Positions 56,821 to 64,000 of a stretch of DNA of 64,000 nucleotides are shown in pieces. The notes below the pieces were generated by a model that saw only the letters and a program-made list of their open reading frames with translations, made no database searches and was not told where the DNA came from. The stretch is from Candidatus Sulfidibacterium hydrothermale (GTDB taxonomy: Bacteria; Bacteroidota; Bacteroidia; Bacteroidales; F082). The stretch is taken from positions 2,418,001 through 2,482,000 of the forward strand of contig NZ_CP083760.1 of the NCBI RefSeq assembly GCF_020149915.1, written 5' to 3'. The position numbers and the translations under genes were made by a program. Numbering within the stretch: the stretch's first letter is position 1; each line of letters starts with the position of its first letter.

Positions 56821-57465
56821 AAATCCTTTTCCTTTTAATGATTAACCATAAAAACGTAATTTAACCTTTAACGTATTTTTTTCCTGTTTCTTTCAAAAAA
56901 ACAAAATAATTTTCCAATTAAAATAAAAACTTAATCCCAATGTTAAAACTAATTTGCGGTTCATGCAGGATACAAGGCTGAACAATAAGTGCTATTCAAG
57001 TAAATAATCGCCATAATAACCACAATAAAAAAGTTTTATTGTTGGCAAATAAAACACAGGACAAGTTTTGAATGTTCTTGTTCAATTTCTCCGGTAAGAA
57101 TGTACACAGCCCACCTGCAACCATTACTGCCGTATATTCAACATAATCTGGCACACAGCGGCTCGTGTACATTCAAGGTACTTTTATACTCCATTGTGAG
57201 AAAAACCACTTTCATTTATAAACCTAACAAATTACATGATGTTACGAGAATTACTTACGAACCACATTGTTATGCGGCATCCGATTGTTATCGTAAATAA
57301 ACCTGTTGTTTTAAAAAGATACCGAAGTTCTACAGCCCTTTCGCTGCTTAAAATAACTTCCACACATCTTTTCCTTGCCTTACAAGCAAGGACACAACAC
57401 AGTTTACACGTAAATTGTTAACCAATGGAAGTAAAAAGCCCGGGAAATAATAATACCGGAGAAAA
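56821..57465. other. 645-nt gene-free region upstream of the TonB receptor
   Basis: AT-rich sequence with no credible gene on either strand. It contains short inverted repeats such as CCTTGC...GCAAGG near 57375-57395 and repeated GTACA/TGTAC words. I searched for TAnnTTTG and found no match on the minus strand, so if the receptor has its own promoter it departs from the consensus. No B12-type box was seen. Confidence 0.5.
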
Positions 57466-57873
57466 TTATGCCCGGGAATTGGGCGGTGGAATCAATACTT
57501 TAAGATACCGCTCAGGAAGCGGATCGGCATAACTATAGAAATGTAAAGGAATTCCTTCTGCCAGGAATTGTAAATGAAAGGTTCCCGATACCAGATAAAT
57601 CATATTACTCACCTCATTATTTGTTGTCGGAGGTGGGTTCTGGTTTTTAGTGGTCGCACTATTTTTATCACCGGCACTTTTCAACAGCGCACTCAAATAG
57701 GCCATATCACCGGTTTTAGTATGATCACCATTGGAATAATTCTTATCTTTTGTATTGGCGAAATAAGCGTGGGAAGAGCTAAAAAAATAATAATGCAAAA
57801 GCGGATAAGAAGGCAAAATCAGGAATGCCAGGTACAGCAGTAAAAACGATATGGATATTGCCTTCCGAATCAT
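57466..57873 (-). CDS. Small one-helix protein upstream of the TonB receptor
   Basis: A 135-residue protein with an N-terminal hydrophobic segment (SISFLLLYLAFLILPSYPLLHYYFF) and a hydrophilic remainder rich in Asn, Lys and Thr, ending PPPNSRA. It resembles in plan the short proteins with a Leu-rich N-terminus often found just before copper- or heme-type TonB receptors in Bacteroidota. No function can be given. It follows nosD by 51 nt. Confidence 0.6.
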   Translation of the reverse strand: MIRKAISISFLLLYLAFLILPSYPLLHYYFFSSSHAYFANTKDKNYSNGDHTKTGDMAYLSALLKSAGDKNSATTKNQNPPPTTNNEVSNMIYLVSGTFHLQFLAEGIPLHFYSYADPLPERYLKVLIPPPNSRA

Positions 57874-57924
57874 TGCATCAAAGCTACAAAAAAATTAAAT
57901 ATCTAACTAAGAATATAAATATTT

Positions 57925-59313
57925 TTACCGCACGGGTGTAAACGTATCATTTTTTGGCCATCGAAACACCGGTTTTTTGTCTTCCAGTACAAATTTAGGT
58001 TTGGAAAAGGGAGCCAGCCGGTTTAAAAAGTCCAATACAGCCAAAATCGGGGCACCATAGAAGAACCGCATATACCGGTCAAAATCCCATAAATGGCCAG
58101 AATAAGAAAGCAAAATGTACGGAATATCTCCTATGTTATCATCATTACGGTCAAATCCCTGATAATCATCCCAATAATTATTATCCCACACATTAAAACG
58201 GGCCGTTGTTACCTCTGGATAAACCTGGGTTAAGTTATTATGAAAATAGTTGTGCTTAAAAAGATTGCCCTCCTGATTGGTATGGAAATAGATGGCCGTA
58301 CCACAAAAAGCAATCTCATTATGTTCAATGGTATTTTTTTGTTCCAGCACGTAAGGCGACACATCTACATGGATACCTTCGGTACAATAAATAAACCGGT
58401 TATTCAGGATCTGGTTGGAGGAGGTTTCTTTCATCCCCAGCGCCATGCCACTCCCAATGTGATTGTCTTTGATCAGATTTCCGGTCATAATGGTGCGTTC
58501 GCTGTACATCAGGAAAACTCCTACCGAGTTGTTAATAAGTACATTATTTTGTATCCGGTTATTGTGCGAATACATAAAATGGATTCCATAACGGTTTCCG
58601 ATTCCTTTATTTCCCTGAAAAAGATTCTCTGCCGAGTACCAAACCACCATGTCACGCACATGATGCCAATAATTTCCACGAATGATATTAAATTTGGAAT
58701 ACCACAACCGGATAGCATCGCCTTTAATGGCTTTAGGCCGGTGCAACAGAGAAGTGATTTCGTTGTGAATGATCCGGTTATGATTACACTGCCAGATATC
58801 TACACCAAACAAAACATCTTCGATACGGCAATTTTCAATAACATTATAATCCCCTTTCAAACGAACACCGGAATCCAGCTTATCAAAAGATCCGCCAGAA
58901 TGCCGGATTACAACATTTTTAACGGTTACACTATCCGCATTAATAAAAATCACCGAAGTTTTCCCCAAGCCGTCGATTATTGCTTTTCCCTGGCCGTCAA
59001 TTACCAGCCCGTCGGTTGAAATCTCTACCGGTCCGGTATAAACTGCCGGTTTCAACAGGATGTGCTGTCCCGGCTCCGCATTATCAATAATCGGTTGCAA
59101 CGGAATAGAATCGTAACCGGTGGTCGTCAGGTCATACTGCGTAAGGGTTCCGTAAACCGGTTGTTCGGTCTGTCCCCGTCCATTTGCCGGCCATCCGAAA
59201 ATCAAAAAGGCCATCAGCAAAGAAGCATAAAAAGCAAAACCGGAAAGATTCCGATAAGCCATTCTGCTTCGTTTTCCTTCCGGTTTTGCTTTCATAGAAA
59301 AAAGATTTTTCAA
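57925..59313 (-). CDS. nosD: NosD, parallel beta-helix protein for NosZ maturation
   Basis: A 462-residue periplasmic protein. After the N-terminal hydrophobic segment (about 26-44) there are right-handed beta-helix (CASH/PbH1) repeats: VRLKGDYNVIENCRIEDVLFGVD, RYGIHFMYSHNNRIQNNV and so on to about residue 385, ending with NVWDNNYWDDYQGFD. NosD receives copper from NosL and sulfur via NosFY to build CuZ. A second Met at codon 7 is an alternative start. Confidence 0.93.
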   Translation of the reverse strand: MKNLFSMKAKPEGKRSRMAYRNLSGFAFYASLLMAFLIFGWPANGRGQTEQPVYGTLTQYDLTTTGYDSIPLQPIIDNAEPGQHILLKPAVYTGPVEISTDGLVIDGQGKAIIDGLGKTSVIFINADSVTVKNVVIRHSGGSFDKLDSGVRLKGDYNVIENCRIEDVLFGVDIWQCNHNRIIHNEITSLLHRPKAIKGDAIRLWYSKFNIIRGNYWHHVRDMVVWYSAENLFQGNKGIGNRYGIHFMYSHNNRIQNNVLINNSVGVFLMYSERTIMTGNLIKDNHIGSGMALGMKETSSNQILNNRFIYCTEGIHVDVSPYVLEQKNTIEHNEIAFCGTAIYFHTNQEGNLFKHNYFHNNLTQVYPEVTTARFNVWDNNYWDDYQGFDRNDDNIGDIPYILLSYSGHLWDFDRYMRFFYGAPILAVLDFLNRLAPFSKPKFVLEDKKPVFRWPKNDTFTPVR

Positions 59314-59346
59314 TACTTTTTATTCTTTCCCTGCCGTTTTACAGGA

Positions 59347-60135
59347 CTATTCTCCTTCTTTCAGGCTGTTTTTCTTGATGATCATGGCCACGATAAGCAG
59401 GGCCGTCACCAACAGTGCCAGGAAAAATCCGAAATAGGGATAAGATTGGGTGGTAAACTGCGCCACTTTTCCCTCACCAAATACGGTAGGCATAAAAGGC
59501 TTAATTCCCCTGAAGGCGCCTCCGCCGTGCATCGATAAATGGTGTCCGTACCAATAGAGGTAATAAATGTAAACCCCGAGAAAATAAAACGGAAGCAAAG
59601 CCGAAATAATGGCCGGCACAAAACATTTCCGTTTGGGTGTAAACATAAAAATCAGCACAAACAAAACAAACACCGCAAAAATATAAGGCGAAGCATGCAT
59701 AATCTTATCCAATAAGATCAAGGGTTTTGGTGTAACATTTACCCGGATAGGTTCATTGGTTTTCGGATCAATGATTTCATGCCCCTGGGCATCTTTTTTG
59801 GTGTCAAAAACGTAATAAATAGGATATTTACGGGTTCTGTCTTCGTTCACACCCGGAACGATATGATACATTCCGATAAAATGGTTAATGGCGTTCATTT
59901 CGCGCAAACAGTCAGCGCCCTGTTGACCCTGAGCCAGTTCTGCCCGTTCTTTTTCTCCTTTACAACCATTGTAAACCCCATTGAATTTAAAGTCGATACG
60001 AATACCGCGCGGATACATTGATTTCGGATACTGAATACTTTGCAGTGCCACATGCCACATGGGCAGGAAATAGACCACAATAATCAGGATGGCAGCCAAA
60101 CCGGCCAGTGCCTGATACGTAGTTTTCTTTTTCAT
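59347..60135 (-). CDS. NosB-like integral membrane protein
   Basis: A 262-residue protein with four helices: about 8-28, 150-172, 178-200 and 232-254. Between the first two lies an extracytoplasmic domain of about 110 residues. Clade II nos clusters carry a polytopic NosB between nosZ and nosD, and position and size fit that. The sequence includes histidines next to helices (MWHVAL, YWYGHHLSMHGGG) that could bind metal or heme. I call it NosB-like by context, not by sequence identity. Confidence 0.65.
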   Translation of the reverse strand: MKKKTTYQALAGLAAILIIVVYFLPMWHVALQSIQYPKSMYPRGIRIDFKFNGVYNGCKGEKERAELAQGQQGADCLREMNAINHFIGMYHIVPGVNEDRTRKYPIYYVFDTKKDAQGHEIIDPKTNEPIRVNVTPKPLILLDKIMHASPYIFAVFVLFVLIFMFTPKRKCFVPAIISALLPFYFLGVYIYYLYWYGHHLSMHGGGAFRGIKPFMPTVFGEGKVAQFTTQSYPYFGFFLALLVTALLIVAMIIKKNSLKEGE

Positions 60136-60220
60136 AGTTTGATATTTTAAGTTTTAAAGAGATTGATGATGAAAAGCCAAATGTTGCAGCCGTTGAGCAA
60201 GGCTGAAAAACCAGAAAAAA

Positions 60221-60628
60221 TTATTTGGCCGTTACACCAGCTGTTTTCAACATATAAGCTACTGCATCGTACAAGTCTTGATCAGAGCAGTCAGTACAAC
60301 TTCCACGAGCCGGCATTACACCATATTTTCCGGTAAAACCACTAATGGCATCATGATGCAATTGTTTCAATCCTTTAGCCGCAATTTCGGTCCACCGGGC
60401 TTTGTCTTTCAACGCCGGAGCGCCAGCTACACCGGTCATATGGCAGGCAATACACACTTTATTGTATACTTTTTTACCATTTTCCAGATTGGCAACATAT
60501 GTTTTCTCCGTTTTAGCCTTTTTTACTGCTGCCGTTGATTTTTCACCTTTTTGTGCGTTACCGCCGCAACTCGACAAAAGGAAGCCACCCATGGCTACCA
60601 TAAAGATAAGTACAAATAATTTTTTCAT
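60221..60628 (-). CDS. Lipoprotein monoheme cytochrome c (c5-like)
   Basis: A 135-residue lipoprotein with lipobox Cys21 (FLLSSCGG). Heme motif CIACH at C59-C62-H63, axial Met in YGVMPARGSC at M105, and the C111-C114 pair typical of cytochrome c5. It corresponds to NosC-type cytochromes of clade II clusters and would carry electrons from NosGH to the NosZ proteins. Its own -7 box TAAATTTG lies 31 nt upstream; a terminator separates it from the NosZ paralogue. Confidence 0.9.
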   Translation of the reverse strand: MKKLFVLIFMVAMGGFLLSSCGGNAQKGEKSTAAVKKAKTEKTYVANLENGKKVYNKVCIACHMTGVAGAPALKDKARWTEIAAKGLKQLHHDAISGFTGKYGVMPARGSCTDCSDQDLYDAVAYMLKTAGVTAK

Positions 60629-60658
60629 AGGAACTGTTCTTTTAAAAATTCTACTTTG

Positions 60659-60666
60659 CAAATTTA
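60659..60666 (-). promoter_or_regulatory. -7 box of the cytochrome c-nosB-nosD transcript
   Basis: The minus strand reads TAAATTTG followed by CAAAG. Candidate -33 TTG triplets lie 14 and 22 nt upstream, neither at the ideal distance. Confidence 0.45.
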
Positions 60667-60739
60667 AGAAAATAAATACTCAATTAACCAAAATATTTAT
60701 CCCGATTTTGTTCTTTCAGCCTTTGTTTCACTTCCTTCG

Positions 60740-60794
60740 GTCCAAAAGAAACAAAAGAAGCAACAGGCATCAGATGCGCTATTGCTTCTTTTGT
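60740..60794 (-). terminator. Terminator after the NosZ-cytochrome c gene
   Basis: On the minus strand ACAAAAGAAGCAA (60794-60782) pairs perfectly with TTGCTTCTTTTGT (60763-60751), with an inner GCATC/GATGC stem, then a T-rich tail. It lies 36 nt after the stop and divides the nosZ pair from the rest. Confidence 0.8.
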
Positions 60795-60829
60795 GTAATT
60801 CCCTTCAGTTCAGGTAGAAACCAACAGGA

Positions 60830-63220
60830 TTATTTGTTGTTTTCCTGCTGTTGTTTCAGCACCTGAGCCGATTTGGCTTTCAGATATTCAATGATCTTTC
60901 CGATATCCTGTTCAGAAACATTCTGGTTCGGCATGGCCAGTTTATATTTCTGACGCATCGCTTCGATATCTGCTTCTTTCCGGTGTTTTTCAGGATGCAT
61001 AATCCATGATTTCAACCAGGCATCACTACGCCGTTTGTCCACCATTAACAAGTCCGGACCATTGAAATCTTTACCGAATTTATGACATGCTGTACAACCG
61101 TAGTTGAGGAATTCCAATTCGCCCGGCAACAGGTTTTTCAACTCAATAGCCGAAGGCTGGAATTTCTGCATTTCGTTGTCTTTCTGGATACGTTTAGAGA
61201 AAGCCAACAGACGGGCATTTTCAGCTTTGGCGTTGTATTTTACAGCCAGGTAACCCTGCAGCTGACGGCCTTCCGGAGAATGAATCTTATCTAACAACAA
61301 CGGGTACATCCCGGCTTTATCAGCCACAAAATCAAGCGTAGCCGTTTCGCCCGGACGCCAACGATACTCTTTATCATACGAAGCAATTTCGTAAACATAA
61401 TGATCGAGTTTCGACTGTCCGGTATTGGTCAGATGGATCAGTACATGATTTCCCTGATTTACCGAAATATTTGCCGGCGTTACTTTTCCGTCATTAATTG
61501 TACCAAATACTTCCACCGTATTGCCATACCGTTTGGTATATTCTTTTCCGGCTTCAGTAGCGTAGGGTGCTTTTTTCAGTGTAACAATATCTGTTCCGAC
61601 AGGATACTTATCAATCGGCTTCAGCAAATTGACATTCATCATCACTGTATAGTGAGGCTCACCCATAGGCAACGGCAAATCGTAAATGATTTTCATTTTC
61701 GGACCGCTGATATCGATCAACTGGTGGTTCTGCGGATGCAATGGTCCCACCGGATTAAAGCGGTCAATGGAAAGTTTATCCAGCTCAATGAGATATTTGC
61801 CTTGCGGATGTTTGGTGTCACCATGTGCCGAAACGAGGTGTCCAATGTTATAGTTTGAAGAAACATGGTCAAGCACTTTCAGCGTCAGGTAATTCCATTT
61901 AGTTGTCCAGGAATCCACGTATACCGAAGTGTAAATAATTCCTTTTTTCGGGTCAAACTGGTTGTGCAACGGTCCCAGACCGACTTCCACACTACCATGC
62001 AAAGCCGTTTTCAAAGCAATAATCGGAATACCATAAGAGTCTTTTCCTTCAAAATCTTTTGTTTCAATGGCTTTTTTGATTTTAGCCCAGGAATAAACCC
62101 ATGCATGGGAGTCGAGTTTACCGGCTACGATGATATAATCACCCGTCGGATCCACATCCACACCGTGCGGTGATTTCGGTTCAGGGATCAGGTAAAGCAA
62201 ACCGTGTTTGATGGATTCGCTAATGGGGATTACCCGCATACCGTTCACCATCTTGGTTCTAATTTTTCCGGCTTTAATTAACTCTTCTGCTTTTTTCCAA
62301 TTGGTCACATGCAAATAGTCCACATCACGTGAAGAACATCCGGCTTCAAACGGAGGACGTCCCTGCATATCGCCACCAATATACATTTCTGTACAAAATG
62401 AGTTGGTAAATCCCCAGCCATAAGTAGCATTTTTACCGGCATCAGAAAGGTCTTGCGTATAAGGAGGCAACTCAAAAGTAAAGGATTTCTTTTCATCAAT
62501 TCTTCCTTTTTTGTCATCAAAGGCCCAATAGGTAAGACCACCTCTCCAGTATTTCCGGAAGTTTACATCATTCAACGGATGATATTTATGATCGTAAGGA
62601 GCCGGATACTGGGTAGCTTCCAAAATATACTCTGAATTCGGAGTAAAGAAAGCGCCACCGTGATCGCTTCTGAAGATCGGGTTAATCACCACTTGTTTTA
62701 CTTCAAAATCCTTCAGATCAACGACATAAATCCGCGGATTGGCTTTATCATTAATTACGATCCATTTTCCGTCGTAATCGCCATTGGTTTCAGAAAAACC
62801 CGGATGGTGGGTATCACCCCAAAGGATTTCTTCACCATCAATAAAGCCGGTTTTCATCAGATCATAAGTTTCAGCGGAATAGCCATAACCATCATAAGGC
62901 TGACGGGTATTGGTCGGAGTATATTTTACCAAGCGCATGGAAGGCACCAAATAAGTTGGCATATTTCCTTCCTGTCCGCCTGAGTTAATAGCAACGTATT
63001 CATCTTTCAGATGATCGGGAGTGTACGTTTTGGCAGCAGCCAAAACATCATCGGCGGTAAGGCCTCTGCGGCTTACCACATCGCCAAATGATTCATTACC
63101 TCTGGGTGCTCCTACTTCTGTTGCTTTTTGTTTTTTACCGCCGCAACCGGTAAAAACCATACCAAAGCCAACGAGCAGAACAACCATAAAGAGGCTGGTA
63201 TATTGTTTGAATTTTTTCAT
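60830..63220 (-). CDS. NosZ paralogue without CuA, fused to a C-terminal cytochrome c domain
   Basis: A 796-residue lipoprotein (lipobox VFTGCGG). The N-terminal beta-propeller keeps the seven CuZ histidine positions: H138/H139 (DTHHPG), H187 (SDHGG), H352 (SPHGVDV), H419 (GPLHNQ), H466 or H471 (SAHGDTKHP) and H523 (GEPHYTV). The cupredoxin domain (about 565-665) is folded the same way as in the neighbouring NosZ, but the four residues at the Cys, Cys, His and Met ligand positions are L643, H647, G651 and L654. A cytochrome c domain follows with CTACH at C709-C712-H713 and a likely axial Met at M763. The upstream ATT/TTG codons are not used; ATG is at 63220. Confidence 0.9.
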   Translation of the reverse strand: MKKFKQYTSLFMVVLLVGFGMVFTGCGGKKQKATEVGAPRGNESFGDVVSRRGLTADDVLAAAKTYTPDHLKDEYVAINSGGQEGNMPTYLVPSMRLVKYTPTNTRQPYDGYGYSAETYDLMKTGFIDGEEILWGDTHHPGFSETNGDYDGKWIVINDKANPRIYVVDLKDFEVKQVVINPIFRSDHGGAFFTPNSEYILEATQYPAPYDHKYHPLNDVNFRKYWRGGLTYWAFDDKKGRIDEKKSFTFELPPYTQDLSDAGKNATYGWGFTNSFCTEMYIGGDMQGRPPFEAGCSSRDVDYLHVTNWKKAEELIKAGKIRTKMVNGMRVIPISESIKHGLLYLIPEPKSPHGVDVDPTGDYIIVAGKLDSHAWVYSWAKIKKAIETKDFEGKDSYGIPIIALKTALHGSVEVGLGPLHNQFDPKKGIIYTSVYVDSWTTKWNYLTLKVLDHVSSNYNIGHLVSAHGDTKHPQGKYLIELDKLSIDRFNPVGPLHPQNHQLIDISGPKMKIIYDLPLPMGEPHYTVMMNVNLLKPIDKYPVGTDIVTLKKAPYATEAGKEYTKRYGNTVEVFGTINDGKVTPANISVNQGNHVLIHLTNTGQSKLDHYVYEIASYDKEYRWRPGETATLDFVADKAGMYPLLLDKIHSPEGRQLQGYLAVKYNAKAENARLLAFSKRIQKDNEMQKFQPSAIELKNLLPGELEFLNYGCTACHKFGKDFNGPDLLMVDKRRSDAWLKSWIMHPEKHRKEADIEAMRQKYKLAMPNQNVSEQDIGKIIEYLKAKSAQVLKQQQENNK

Positions 63221-63256
63221 AATACTCAATATTATAAATTTAAAAAATTACGATTT

Positions 63257-64000
63257 TTACTTAATGCCTTCCAGTTTTTCTTTCAACAGTTTTTTAGCAC
63301 GCAAACCGGCATCAGCAGCTTTCACCTGATATTGGAAATACTGCTCGGCCCACAGGAATGCCTGTTTCCATTTGCCTTCTTTAGCAAATTTTTCATAGTT
63401 CTGTTTCGGAACAGCTGCTTTGTTCAACTGAGCCACAGCATCCTGTACCAGTGCTTTTACATACGGATGGTTTTCATAATGGTTTTCTTTCAACCATTTC
63501 ACCACTCCATTGATTACATCCTGGGTTTGGGCAATCACTTTCAGTTTTTCTTCGTAATTTTTCTTATACCCGGCCAGCTCTTTTGCTGTCAGCTGAATTT
63601 CGCCGGAGCCACCTGTGGATTTGTAATTTTTCGGTTTCACCATCAAGATACCTTCCATTTCGAGGTGCAAGGCCGAACAGAATTCGGTACAATAGTACGG
63701 GAATGCACCTGCACGGTCGGCCACAAAGGTCAACGAAGCGGTTTTACCCGGTTCGAAGCTACCGTGTTTACCGTAGGTATCAATGGTAAATCCGTGGGTT
63801 TCGTCCTCTGCCAGCTCAAGGTTGGTCAGGTGGAACGTAACAATATCACCCTGATTTACTTCTACAATTTCAGGGGTAATGTGTGAACGGATAAGGGTTC
63901 CGAATACGTGAACACGGTTTCCTTTACGTTCAATTTTTTCTTTTCCGGCCACCGTTTTGAAAGGTGAAATTTCGCCGGTTCTGGAGTTGGTTCCGGTGGG
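63257..64000 (-). CDS. nosZ: Nitrous-oxide reductase NosZ, C-terminal part (cut by window edge)
   Basis: The frame stays open to the right edge, so at least 247 codons of the 3' end are visible. The cupredoxin domain is intact and holds the binuclear CuA ligands: ETHGF (His) and YYCTEFCSALHLEM (Cys, Cys, His, Met). Its left part aligns with the paralogue up to the edge, implying that a propeller with CuZ lies beyond. After CuA the protein continues for about 110 charged, helix-like residues (ELAGYKKNYEEKLK ... KLLKEKLEGIK), longer than the NosZ tails I know. It catalyses N2O + 2e- to N2 in the periplasm. Confidence 0.9.
   Translation of the reverse strand, partial: PTGTNSRTGEISPFKTVAGKEKIERKGNRVHVFGTLIRSHITPEIVEVNQGDIVTFHLTNLELAEDETHGFTIDTYGKHGSFEPGKTASLTFVADRAGAFPYYCTEFCSALHLEMEGILMVKPKNYKSTGGSGEIQLTAKELAGYKKNYEEKLKVIAQTQDVINGVVKWLKENHYENHPYVKALVQDAVAQLNKAAVPKQNYEKFAKEGKWKQAFLWAEQYFQYQVKAADAGLRAKKLLKEKLEGIK

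Noticed and set aside
57100-57300. 66-codon plus-strand frame upstream of the TonB receptor, and a 61-codon one overlapping it
   Set aside because: No promoter, no family resemblance and a composition like the surrounding noncoding DNA.
60830-64000. A single nosZ broken by a frameshift into two genes
   Set aside because: Both frames contain their own cupredoxin domain and align with each other over it, and the downstream one has its own lipoprotein signal and full propeller, so they are two genes.

Overview
The window is a chromosomal segment of a Bacteroidota bacterium, most likely a Bacteroidales/Marinilabiliales-like facultative or microaerobic N2O reducer. Evidence for the phylum: the S12-S7-EF-G-S10 ribosomal operon without tuf, a SecD-SecF fusion, a long signal peptidase I with an extra N-terminal membrane domain, a type IX secretion tail on a secreted nuclease, a DUF4492 gene ahead of cydAB, and many promoters of the Bacteroidota form TAnnTTTG (-7), several with TTG (-33) 19-20 nt upstream. 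I saw no rRNA, tRNA, CRISPR array or transposase gene.

Layout. 1-11926 (minus): str/S10/spc ribosomal operon, rpsL to the start of rplO, with a structured 5' leader up to 12204. 12205-12935: intergenic repeats. 12943-17663 (minus): secDF and an orphan ABC-2 permease. 17897-20719 (plus): purine permease and peptidase T. 21084-24160 (plus): cytochrome bd operon, DUF4492-cydA-cydB plus a 39-residue CydX-like gene. 24161-24890: hairpin-rich intergenic region. 24891-27862 (plus): rsmE, a geranylgeranyl-reductase-type flavoprotein and an acyltransferase. 27877-31301 (minus): dienoyl-CoA-reductase-like SDR, acyl-CoA synthetase and purine nucleoside phosphorylase. 31302-32806: a 528-bp tandem duplication of the repeat family and a 133-bp MITE-like palindrome. 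32807-41695: housekeeping and transport genes on both strands (AgcS symporter, idi, lepB, POT transporter, radical SAM protein, SpoU methyltransferase, secreted endonuclease I).

41894-64000 is a nitrogen-oxide respiration region. A plus-strand four-gene set (DUF1858-DUF2249-DUF2249 protein, NnrS/CcoN-like membrane protein, DUF59 Fe-S assembly factor, NsrR-like Rrf2 regulator) converges on a long minus-strand nos locus. Read 5' to 3', the nos locus is: nosZ (C-terminal part only, cut by the window edge), a second NosZ that has lost CuA and gained a C-terminal cytochrome c domain, a lipoprotein cytochrome c, a NosB-like membrane protein, nosD, a small protein, a TonB receptor, a secreted membrane-anchored protein, a NapH/NosR-type ferredoxin, a double-cubane-cluster-type protein of the HgdB family with its HgdC-type ATPase activator, nosG, nosH, nosF, nosL, nosY, a pentapeptide-repeat lipoprotein and a YceI protein.

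The two most striking observations are the CuA-less NosZ-cytochrome c fusion next to a CuA-bearing NosZ, and the ATP-dependent double-cubane reductase pair inside the nos operon between a membrane ferredoxin and NosGH. Together they suggest an N2O-respiration system with an unusual electron route and possibly an ATP-driven low-potential reduction step. Function is inferred from family and context only.
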